DNA of 64,000 nucleotides from positions 310,001 through 374,000 of the forward strand of contig NZ_CAKAKB010000001.1 in the NCBI RefSeq assembly GCF_916618755.1, given 5' to 3'. This stretch comes from Actinotalea sp. Marseille-Q4924 (GTDB taxonomy: Bacteria > Actinomycetota > Actinomycetes > Actinomycetales > Cellulomonadaceae). The position numbers were made by a program, and so were the translations under genes. Below, in pieces: positions 43,099 through 50,160 of the stretch (positions are counted from its first letter, which is position 1; each line of letters starts with the position of its first letter). The notes beneath the pieces are model-generated. The model was not told where the DNA came from. It made no database searches and saw nothing but the letters and a program-made list of their open reading frames with translations.

Positions 43099-43623
43099 GT
43101 GTTCACGATCCCCGAGGGGCTCGCCCCTGAGGTCTACCCGCTCGCCTGGCTCGTCGGCCGGTGGCGCGGGACCGGCACGGTCTCGTACCCGAACATCCCC
43201 GAGACGGCCGTCGAGCAGGAGGTCCACGTCGACCACGACGGCGGGCCCTACCTGCGGTGGACCGTGACGACGTGGATCGCCACCGGCGAGGACGGTGACC
43301 AGCGCGTCTGGGCGACCGAGACGGGCTACTGGCGCGTACCTCCCGAGCGCCCGGCGGACCTGGCGGAGGACCGGCACCCCGTCGAGCTGCTGCTCAGCGA
43401 CCCTGCCGGCCACCTGACGCTCTACGCCGGCGTCACCGGCAACGGGCGGATCGACCTCGCGAGCGACCTCATCGCCCGCACTCCCGACGCCGCCGAGATC
43501 GGCGCCGCCACGCGGCTGCTCGGACTCGTCCGCGGCGAGCTCATGTGGACCTGGGACATCGCCGCGTTCGGCGAGCCCCTCCAGTCCTACGCCTCCGCAC
43601 GACTCACCCGCGTGCAGGACTAG
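43099..43623 (+). CDS. nitrobindin/DUF1794 beta-barrel heme protein
   Basis: A 174-residue protein of the FABP-like nitrobindin family. The N-terminal L-V-G-R-W-R-G-T-G-T-V corresponds to the G-x-W-x-G-x-G signature; the barrel strands include Y-L-R-W-T-V-T-T-W and E-T-G-Y-W-R-V, with a C-terminal Y-A-S-A-R-L-T-R. Nitrobindins bind ferric heme and react with NO or peroxynitrite. The GTG start abuts the stop of the 35-residue membrane peptide. Confidence 0.85.
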   Translation: MFTIPEGLAPEVYPLAWLVGRWRGTGTVSYPNIPETAVEQEVHVDHDGGPYLRWTVTTWIATGEDGDQRVWATETGYWRVPPERPADLAEDRHPVELLLSDPAGHLTLYAGVTGNGRIDLASDLIARTPDAAEIGAATRLLGLVRGELMWTWDIAAFGEPLQSYASARLTRVQD

Positions 43624-43652
43624 GCGGACCAGAACCGACGGAAGGCGGTGCC

Positions 43653-44813
43653 GTGACGGCTCCGGACGACCAGACGACCACCCCCTCCGCCGACGACGCC
43701 CCGTCCCCGAGCCCCCTGCTCGCGCGCCGCGGTGCGGTCGCGGCGAGCGGCGCCGACGCCGGCGTCGCGTGGCACTACGGCGACCCCACCGCGGAGCAGC
43801 GTGCGCTGGCGCACGGCGGCGCCGTCGTCGACCAGTCGCACCTGGGCGTGGTGACCGTGACCGGCCCGGACCGGCTGTCGTGGCTGCACAGCATCACGTC
43901 CCAGCAGCTGACGGACCTGGCGCCGCGGACGTCGACCGAGACCCTCGTCCTCAGCCCCCACGGGCACGTCGAGCACGCGGCCGCCGTCGTCGACGACGGG
44001 ACGACGACCTGGCTCGTCAGCGAGACCGCCCCGGCGCTCGCCGCCTGGCTGGACCGGATGCGGTTCATGATGCGCGTCGAGGTCACGGACGTCACCGCGG
44101 ACTGGGCCGCGGTCGGTGAGCCGGTCGACGCCGAGGGCACGGAGGGCGAGCCGGTCACGTGGCGCGACCCGTGGCCGCGCACCTTGCCGGGGGGCACGCG
44201 GTACGGCGCCCCGGAGGACGAGCACCCGGGGGCGGACCGCGCGTGGCGGCTCGTGCTCGTGCCCCGCGCCGGGCTCGTCGACGCGGTCGCGGCCCGCGAG
44301 GCGGCGGGCTGGCGGCTCGCCGGCACGTGGGCGACCGAGGCGCTCCGGGTCGAGTCGTGGCGACCCCGCTTCTCCCACGAGGTGGACCACCGCACCATCC
44401 CCCACGAGCTGGACTGGCTGCGCACCGCCGTCCACCTGCACAAGGGCTGCTACCGGGGGCAGGAGACGGTCGCGCGCGTGCACAACCTCGGGCGCCCGCC
44501 GCGACGCCTCGTCATGCTCCACCTGGACGGCTCCGGGCACCTGCTGCCCGAGGTCGGGGCGGACGTGTCGCTCGCCGAGCGGTCGATCGGGACCGTGACG
44601 AGCGTGGCCCGGCACCACGAGCTCGGACCGGTGGCGCTCGCGGTCGTCAAGCGCAGCGCGGACCCGGAGGCGGAGGTCGTCGTCGCGTGCGACGGCGGCG
44701 ACGTCTCCGCGGCCCAGGAGCCGGTCGTCCCCGGCGAGGGCGTCTCGGCAGACCGCCCCGCCGCGCGCGGAGAGGTCGCGCGCGGGCTCGGCGGGCCGCG
44801 CGGCATGCTCTGA
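43653..44813 (+). CDS. YgfZ/GcvT-like folate-binding protein
   Basis: A 386-residue protein of the GcvT fold. An early V-D-Q-S-H-L-G-V-V-T-V-T-G-P-D-R block and the diagnostic motif K-G-C-Y-R-G-Q-E near residue 268 identify YgfZ, which binds folate and supports repair or assembly of certain Fe-S enzymes such as MiaB. The length is above average owing to an acidic N-terminal tail and a long C-terminal tail. The GTG 43653 begins 29 bases after the nitrobindin stop. Confidence 0.92.
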   Translation: MTAPDDQTTTPSADDAPSPSPLLARRGAVAASGADAGVAWHYGDPTAEQRALAHGGAVVDQSHLGVVTVTGPDRLSWLHSITSQQLTDLAPRTSTETLVLSPHGHVEHAAAVVDDGTTTWLVSETAPALAAWLDRMRFMMRVEVTDVTADWAAVGEPVDAEGTEGEPVTWRDPWPRTLPGGTRYGAPEDEHPGADRAWRLVLVPRAGLVDAVAAREAAGWRLAGTWATEALRVESWRPRFSHEVDHRTIPHELDWLRTAVHLHKGCYRGQETVARVHNLGRPPRRLVMLHLDGSGHLLPEVGADVSLAERSIGTVTSVARHHELGPVALAVVKRSADPEAEVVVACDGGDVSAAQEPVVPGEGVSADRPAARGEVARGLGGPRGML

Positions 44814-44823
44814 CGACGTCCCG

Positions 44824-45915
44824 GTGACCTCCTCGCGTGCCCTGCGCCTGCTGGTGCGGGCGCGCCTGCGGCAGGGATCCGCGCGGGTCCGGCGTGCGCT
44901 GGTGCCGGTGCTGGTGGCGAGCGCCGCGGCCGCGGCCGCCTGGGCCGTCGCGTCGAACGTCCTCGGGCACACCAACCCGTTCTTCGCGCCCGTCTCCGCC
45001 TGGGTCGCGCTGGGGTTCAGCGTCGACCGGCAGCCGCGGCGGGTCGCCGAGCTGGCGGCCGGCGTCGCCGTCGGCGTGCTCCTCGGCGACCTCCTCGTCA
45101 ACGTCATCGGGTCCGGTCCCGCGCAGGTCGGCGTGGTGCTCGCGCTCGCGGCGCTCGTCGCGCGGCTGCTCGACCGGGGAGCGCTCCTGACCACGCAGGC
45201 CGGCGTCCAGGCCATCGTCATCGTGGCGCTCCCCGCGGCCCAGGCCGGGTCACCGCTGGGCCGCTGGGTCGACGCCCTGGTCGGCGGCGGCATCGCGCTG
45301 CTCGTGACGGCGCTGTGGCCCCAGGACCCGCGGCGCCGGGTGCGGCACCTCGCGGAGGAGGGGCTGGAGGAGGTCGCCCAGGTGCTGCGCGACCTCGGAC
45401 GCGGGCTGCTCGCCGTGGACGACGAGCTGGTCGAGGACGCCCTCGTCCGCGGGCGCGCCTCCCAGCCGGCGCTGGACCAGTGGCGGTCCGTGGCCGCGGA
45501 CGCCCGCGCGAGCGCCCGGGTGTCGCCGGCGCACCGCCGCCACCGCAGCGAGCTGCTGGACCTCGAGGGGGCCGCCGTGCGGGCGGACCGGGCGATGCGC
45601 AACGCCCGGGTCCTCGTGCGCCGGTGCCGACCGCTCCTCGACGGCGACCACGACCTCACCGAGCTCGGCGAGCTCGTCAGCGACGTGGCGCGGACCACGG
45701 GTGAGCTCGCGACCGCCGTCGGCGGCGGGGCCGTGCCCGCGGCGCTCCGGGCGCGGCTGCACGCGGCGGCGGAGCGCACGGACCCGCGGGCCCTGGCCCC
45801 CGAGGACTGGCACGTCCAGGGCGTCGTCCTGCTGGTGCGGTCCGTCGTGGTGGACCTGCTCGAGGCGGCCGGCGTGCCACCGGCGGACGCCCGGTCGCAC
45901 CTGCCGGAGCTCTGA
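44824..45915 (+). CDS. FUSC-like membrane protein
   Basis: A 363-residue protein. The N-terminal 160 residues have about five hydrophobic segments with the FUSC/aromatic-acid-exporter-like segment N-P-F-F-A-P-V-S-A-W-V-A-L. The C-terminal half is a cytoplasmic helical region rich in Arg/Glu with L-L-D-L-E-G-A-A-V-R-A-D-R-A-M. The transported substrate is unknown. It starts (GTG) ten bases after the YgfZ gene. Confidence 0.75.
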   Translation: MTSSRALRLLVRARLRQGSARVRRALVPVLVASAAAAAAWAVASNVLGHTNPFFAPVSAWVALGFSVDRQPRRVAELAAGVAVGVLLGDLLVNVIGSGPAQVGVVLALAALVARLLDRGALLTTQAGVQAIVIVALPAAQAGSPLGRWVDALVGGGIALLVTALWPQDPRRRVRHLAEEGLEEVAQVLRDLGRGLLAVDDELVEDALVRGRASQPALDQWRSVAADARASARVSPAHRRHRSELLDLEGAAVRADRAMRNARVLVRRCRPLLDGDHDLTELGELVSDVARTTGELATAVGGGAVPAALRARLHAAAERTDPRALAPEDWHVQGVVLLVRSVVVDLLEAAGVPPADARSHLPEL

Positions 45916-45998
45916 CCGGCCGTCACGACCGGACTCGGCACCCGGTTGCTGCCGCCGGGGCTCCTAGCCCCGCGCAGCAGCACCTCGGTGCGGTTGCG

Positions 45999-46004
45999 TA
46001 CGCT
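45999..46004 (+). promoter_or_regulatory. -10 box of leaderless DUF2516 gene
   Basis: TACGCT lies six bases before the GTG at 46011. Confidence 0.5.
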
Positions 46005-46010
46005 TCGACC

Positions 46011-46337
46011 GTGGGACTCCTCTCCTCTGCCCAGAGCATCGTCTTCCTCGCGCTGTCCCTGCTCGTGCTGGGTCTGTGCGTCGTCGCCCTCGTCGACGCG
46101 GCACGGCGCCCCGCGAGCGCCTTCACGGCGGGTGGCAAGCGCACGAAGAACTTCTGGCTCGCGGTGCTCGGCGTCGCGACCGCCATCGCCTTCGTGGGCC
46201 TCGGCAACTCGGGCTTCCTCTTCTTCGCCGTCATCGCGGCGGTCGCGGCGACGGTGTACCTCGTCGACGTGAAGCCCGCGATCGCGCCGTACTCGGGCCG
46301 GGGCGGGTCGGGCGGCGGCTCGCGGGGCGGGTGGTGA
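46011..46337 (+). CDS. DUF2516 family membrane protein
   Basis: A 108-residue protein with three helices, the middle loop bearing A-S-A-F-T-A-G-G-K-R-T-K-N-F-W and a C-terminal Gly/Ser-rich tail. It is conserved as DUF2516 in actinobacteria, function unknown. Its stop overlaps the GTG of the asparaginase gene by the sequence GTGA. Confidence 0.8.
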   Translation: MGLLSSAQSIVFLALSLLVLGLCVVALVDAARRPASAFTAGGKRTKNFWLAVLGVATAIAFVGLGNSGFLFFAVIAAVAATVYLVDVKPAIAPYSGRGGSGGGSRGGW

Positions 46338-47458
46338 CGGCGGGGCCCCACGCGGGCACCGTCGCCGACGCCGTCCCGTTCCACCCCGGTGAGCTCCTCG
46401 CCGAGGTGGTGCGCGGCCCGCTCGTGGAGTCGGTCCACCTCGGGCACGTCGTGGTCGTCGCGCCCGACGGCGGCATCGCGTTCGCGCTCGGCGAGCCGGG
46501 CGCCGTCGTCTGGCCACGGTCCTCGCTCAAGCCGCTCCAGGCGGTCGCGATGCTGCGTGCGGGCCTGGAGGTCGACGACGACGGGCTCGCGCTGGCGTGC
46601 GCGAGCCACAACGGCGAGCCGGGCCACCTCGACGTCGTCCGCCGGGTGCTGGGGTCCGCGGGCCTCGGTGAGGCCGACCTGCAGAACACGCCCGACCTGC
46701 CCCTGGACCCGGCGGCGGCCGCCGGATGGCGCGAGGCGGGCGGCGGGCCGACGAGCCTGACGCAGAACTGCTCGGGCAAGCACGCGGCGATGCTCGTGAC
46801 GTGCGCACTGGCCGGCTGGCCCACCACCGGGTACCTCGCGGCGGACCACCCGCTGCAGCGCGCGATCCGTGCGGGCGTCGAGGAGCTGACGGGCGCGCCG
46901 GTCGAGCACGTCACCGTCGACGGCTGCGGGGCGCCGCTGCTGTCCACCACCGTCGTCGGGCTCGCGCACGGCTTCGCCCGTCTCGTGCGGGCGGCGGCGG
47001 ACGCGCCGTCGTCGGCGGAGGGACGGGTCGCGGCCGCCGTGCGCACGCGCCCGTGGCTCGTGGGGGGCACCGGGCGGGACGTCACGGCGTTCTGCGAGGC
47101 CGTCCCCGGGCTCGTCGCGAAGGACGGGGCCGAGGGCGTGTACGCGGCCGCGCTGCCCGACGGCACCGCCCTCGCGCTGAAGCTCGCCGACGGTGGCGGC
47201 CGTGGTCGCCCCGCCGTCATGGCCGCGGCGCTCGAGGTGGCGCTGCAGGTCTCCGCGGTCCACGGCCGCCACGGGGTGGACGACGACGTCGTCGCGGCCG
47301 TCCGGGCGGTCGGGCGGACGCCGGTGCTCGGCCACGGGGCACCGGTCGGCGAGGTGCGCACGCGGTGGTCGACGGCCTGGGCGGCGGACGGGGCCGACGG
47401 CGCCGACCCGGCCTGCCGAGCCGACCGTGCGGGCGTCGTCGCGCGACGGGACGGCTGA
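46334..47458 (+). CDS. asparaginase of the ReAV/thermolabile type
   Basis: A 374-residue protein unrelated in sequence to E. coli AnsA/AnsB. It carries the motifs of the Rhizobium etli-type enzymes: [10 protein letters not shown] near residue 58 (S-x-x-K), [21 protein letters not shown], and K-D-G-A-E-G-V-Y. These give the Ser-Lys tandem and a Cys-containing metal site. It would turn asparagine into aspartate and ammonia in the cytoplasm. It is translationally coupled to DUF2516 and the stop is shared by one base with the dtd start. Confidence 0.9.
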   Translation: MTAGPHAGTVADAVPFHPGELLAEVVRGPLVESVHLGHVVVVAPDGGIAFALGEPGAVVWPRSSLKPLQAVAMLRAGLEVDDDGLALACASHNGEPGHLDVVRRVLGSAGLGEADLQNTPDLPLDPAAAAGWREAGGGPTSLTQNCSGKHAAMLVTCALAGWPTTGYLAADHPLQRAIRAGVEELTGAPVEHVTVDGCGAPLLSTTVVGLAHGFARLVRAAADAPSSAEGRVAAAVRTRPWLVGGTGRDVTAFCEAVPGLVAKDGAEGVYAAALPDGTALALKLADGGGRGRPAVMAAALEVALQVSAVHGRHGVDDDVVAAVRAVGRTPVLGHGAPVGEVRTRWSTAWAADGADGADPACRADRAGVVARRDG

Positions 47459-47883
47459 TGCGCGCGGTGGTGCAGCGGGTCACCCGCGCGTCGGTGACGG
47501 TCGACGGCGAGGTGGTCGGCGCGATCGACGAGCCGGGGCTCGTCGTGCTGGTCGGCGCGACGCACGACGACGGCCCGACGCAGGCGGCGCTCATCGCGCG
47601 GAAGGTCGCGGAGCTGCGGATCCTCCGGGACGAGCAGGCCGCCGTGGACGTCGGGGCGCCGGTGCTCGTGGTCAGCCAGTTCACGCTCTACGCGGACACG
47701 CGCAAGGGCCGGCGCCCGACGTGGAACGCCGCGGCACCGGGGCCCGTCGCCGAGCCGCTGGTCGAGGCGGTCGTCGCCGACCTGCGCGAGCGGGGGCTGC
47801 GCGTCGAGACCGGGCGGTTCGGCGCGATGATGCAGGTGGAGCTCGTCAACGACGGCCCCGTGACGATCCTCCTCGAGGCCTGA
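47458..47883 (+). CDS. dtd: D-aminoacyl-tRNA deacylase
   Basis: A 141-residue DTD. Starting M-R-A-V-V-Q-R-V, it contains the S-Q-F-T-L-Y motif and the R-K-G-R-R-P-T-W segment, and ends with the [12 protein letters not shown] block, whose Gly-cisPro excludes L-amino acids. It removes D-amino acids (and Gly from tRNA-Ala). The ATG overlaps the asparaginase stop by one base. Confidence 0.95.
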   Translation: MRAVVQRVTRASVTVDGEVVGAIDEPGLVVLVGATHDDGPTQAALIARKVAELRILRDEQAAVDVGAPVLVVSQFTLYADTRKGRRPTWNAAAPGPVAEPLVEAVVADLRERGLRVETGRFGAMMQVELVNDGPVTILLEA

Positions 47884-47920
47884 GACTCATCGTCGGCCCG
47901 AGCCGGTCGACTGCACGGGC

Positions 47921-48580
47921 ATGGAACATCTCTCCGGGGTCCTCGACGGCGACCCGGTCTACTGGGTCGAGCCCGGGCCGTGGCACGAGCACCTCGGCCG
48001 GCTGGTCCAGCTGGGCTTCAGCGACACCGCCGCGCACCCGTACGAGCACCTCGTGGCGGGCACGATGGGCGTGCTCGCCGCCGTGCCCGGGGTCCGAGCC
48101 GTCTGGCGGGAGGACCGCGAGGTGCTGCTCGTCGGCGCCCCCGGTGTGCCTGTGGAGACGCTGACGGAGGTCGTCGACCGGTACTGGCTGCACCAGCTGC
48201 CGCGGACGGCGGTCGCGCCGCCGTACGCCGACGACGGCGAGGTCCTGCTGCACCTGCCGCCAGGCGCGGCCGACGTCGCCCTGCCGCCGTCCGCGCCGGT
48301 TCCGCCGGACCTGGGCGGTGCCATCACGGCCGGCCCGCCACCGCGCCTCGACCTCGCGGAGCTGCGTGCGGCCGTGCGGCTGCCGCCGTCCCGTCGGCGC
48401 TTCTGGACCTACCTGGTCTGCGGGGTGGTGCCGCTGGTGCTGGGGCTGACGCTCGCGACCGACCCCGGTGGGTCGAACGGGGCGCTGCTGCTGGTCGTGG
48501 GCACGCTCAACACCGGGATCGCGCTGCGGATCGGGCGCCGGCGCCGGGCGCTGGGGGAGAGCGGCCCGACGCCGGCGTGA
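47921..48580 (+). CDS. hypothetical protein with two C-terminal transmembrane helices
   Basis: A 219-residue protein. Residues 1-150 are soluble with many Trp/His/Pro and no recognised domain (W-V-E-P-G-P-W-H-E-H-L-G near residue 15 is distinctive). Residues 160-205 form two hydrophobic segments and a basic tail. It is conserved-looking in codon use and fits the strand of the preceding operon, 37 bases downstream of dtd. No function can be proposed. Confidence 0.55.
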   Translation: MEHLSGVLDGDPVYWVEPGPWHEHLGRLVQLGFSDTAAHPYEHLVAGTMGVLAAVPGVRAVWREDREVLLVGAPGVPVETLTEVVDRYWLHQLPRTAVAPPYADDGEVLLHLPPGAADVALPPSAPVPPDLGGAITAGPPPRLDLAELRAAVRLPPSRRRFWTYLVCGVVPLVLGLTLATDPGGSNGALLLVVGTLNTGIALRIGRRRRALGESGPTPA

Positions 48581-48589
48581 CTCGTGTGC

Positions 48590-49450
48590 TCAGGCGGCGT
48601 CGAGGCGCGCCAGCTCCTCGGCGCCGAGCTCGAGGTCCGCGGCGCGGGCGGAGTCCTGGATGCTCTCGGGGCGGCTCGCGCCGGGGATCGGGATGACGAC
48701 GGGCGCCTTGGCCAGCTCCCAGGCCAGCACGACCTGGTAGGGGCTGACGCCGCGCTCGGCCGCCACCTCGGCGAAGGCGGCGTGGCGGTCGCCCAGCTCC
48801 CCGGCCCGGGAGATGCCGCCGAGCGGGCTCCACGGGAGGAACGCGATGCCCAGCTCCGCGCAGAGGTCGAGCTCGGCCTCGCTGCTGCGGAACGCCGGGG
48901 AGAACTGGTTCTGCACGGACACGAGCCGGCCGCCGAGCACCTCCTGCGCGAGGCGGATCTGCTCCGGGTCCGCGTTGGAGACCCCTGCCATGACGATCTT
49001 GCCCTCGTCGAGCAGGTCGCGGATCGCGCCGACCGACTCCTCGTACGGCACCGCGGGGTCGGGGCGGTGGAACTGGTAGAGGCCGATGGCCTCGACGTCG
49101 AGCCGCTGGAGCGAGGCCTCGCACGCCTTCCGCAGGTACGCCGGGTCGCCCTGCACGTACCAGGAGCCGTCGCCCGGCCGGCGGTGCCCGCCCTTGGTGG
49201 CCACGAGGACGTCGTCGGCGGCGGAGCCCGCGAGGCGCAGCGCCTTGGCGATGAGGAGCTCGTTGTGCCCGACGTCGGTCGGGTCGAGGTGGTAGGCGTC
49301 CGCGGTGTCGACCAGCGTCACCCCCGCCTCGAGCGCGGCGTGGATCGTGGCGATCGAGCGGGCCTCGTCGGGCCGGCCCTCGATGGACATCGGCATGCCG
49401 CCGAGGCCGATCGCGCTGACGGTCCGGTCGCCGATGGTGCGCTGCTGCAC
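48590..49450 (-). CDS. aldo/keto reductase
   Basis: A 286-residue AKR. The N-terminal G-L-G-G-M-P-M, the catalytic Asp/Tyr in D-T-A-D-A-Y, Lys in V-A-T-K-G-G, and the substrate-site His in Y-Q-F-H-R-P are in order. The NADPH-binding end includes I-P-I-P-G-A-S-R-P-E-S. It reduces aldehydes/ketones; the substrate is unknown. The GTG 49450 has GGAG upstream. An 18-base inverted repeat lies 43 bases ahead. Confidence 0.9.
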   Translation of the reverse strand: MQQRTIGDRTVSAIGLGGMPMSIEGRPDEARSIATIHAALEAGVTLVDTADAYHLDPTDVGHNELLIAKALRLAGSAADDVLVATKGGHRRPGDGSWYVQGDPAYLRKACEASLQRLDVEAIGLYQFHRPDPAVPYEESVGAIRDLLDEGKIVMAGVSNADPEQIRLAQEVLGGRLVSVQNQFSPAFRSSEAELDLCAELGIAFLPWSPLGGISRAGELGDRHAAFAEVAAERGVSPYQVVLAWELAKAPVVIPIPGASRPESIQDSARAADLELGAEELARLDAA

Positions 49451-49492
49451 GGGAGGGCTCCTTCGATGGATGGAACGATTCGACCCGAGCAT

Positions 49493-49510
49493 CCCAGGGT
49501 TTTCCCTGGG
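49493..49510. promoter_or_regulatory. 18-bp inverted repeat between aldo/keto reductase and membrane gene
   Basis: CCCAGGG-TTTT-CCCTGGG is perfect. It sits in a divergent promoter region, upstream of a TAGCGT box (49533-49538) for the plus-strand gene. It could be an operator or a small hairpin. Confidence 0.45.
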
Positions 49511-49575
49511 GCGCAGGGGCTTCCGGCGTCCCTAGCGTCGTCGGCGCACCCAGCCCCCACCCACGGAGCCCCACC

Positions 49576-50091
49576 ATGACTGCCGTCCCGGTCACCACCC
49601 CCTCGACCGTCCCCACGTCACCCACCGCACCGGTCGCGCCGCCCGCCGGGACCACCTCGCGTCACCCGTCGCGCGCGCTGCGGATCCTGCGCGTCGTCGC
49701 CCGCGGACTCGCGCTCGCGCTCCTCGTCGGCACGCTCGGCGGTGCCGCGGCGCGGCTGTGGATGCGGCTCTTCTCCGTCGTCCTGGGCCACGAGACCGGC
49801 TTCAGCTGGCCGGGCACCATCGGCGTGGTCCTCGTCTTCACCGTCGTGTGGGTGCCGGCGGCGCTCGCGGTCGTCGCGACCCGACGCCGGTGGCGGCTGG
49901 TGCCGCTCGCGCTCGCGGTGCTGCTCCTCTGGTACGGCAGCGCGCTCAACGCCCTCGCAGACCTCCCGGAGTGTCTGACGTCCGCCGAGCTGGCCGGCCT
50001 GGCGCCGCTCGGCCTCGCCTTCCTGCTCACCCCGGTCGCCCAGGGCAGGGCGCTCGTCCGACTCGCGGACCGCGACCGCCGCACCCCCTGA
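49576..50091 (+). CDS. membrane protein with four helices, unknown function
   Basis: A 171-residue protein with a Pro/Thr-rich cytoplasmic N-terminus (1-33), then four hydrophobic segments (about 40-60, 78-98, 105-125, 138-155). No family is recognised. A Cys in L-P-E-C-L-T lies in the last extracytoplasmic loop. GGAG precedes the ATG by seven bases. Confidence 0.6.
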   Translation: MTAVPVTTPSTVPTSPTAPVAPPAGTTSRHPSRALRILRVVARGLALALLVGTLGGAAARLWMRLFSVVLGHETGFSWPGTIGVVLVFTVVWVPAALAVVATRRRWRLVPLALAVLLLWYGSALNALADLPECLTSAELAGLAPLGLAFLLTPVAQGRALVRLADRDRRTP

Positions 50092-50135
50092 TCGCACCGC
50101 TGATCGCAGCGCCTGAGCACGGGGTCCGCCCCCGG

Positions 50136-50141
50136 TAGTGT
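50136..50141 (+). promoter_or_regulatory. -10 box of the LuxR regulator gene
   Basis: TAGTGT about 20 bases before the GTG at 50161 fits a short leader containing the GGGAGG ribosome site (50151-50156). Confidence 0.4.
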
Positions 50142-50160
50142 CACGCCACAGGGAGGTGGC

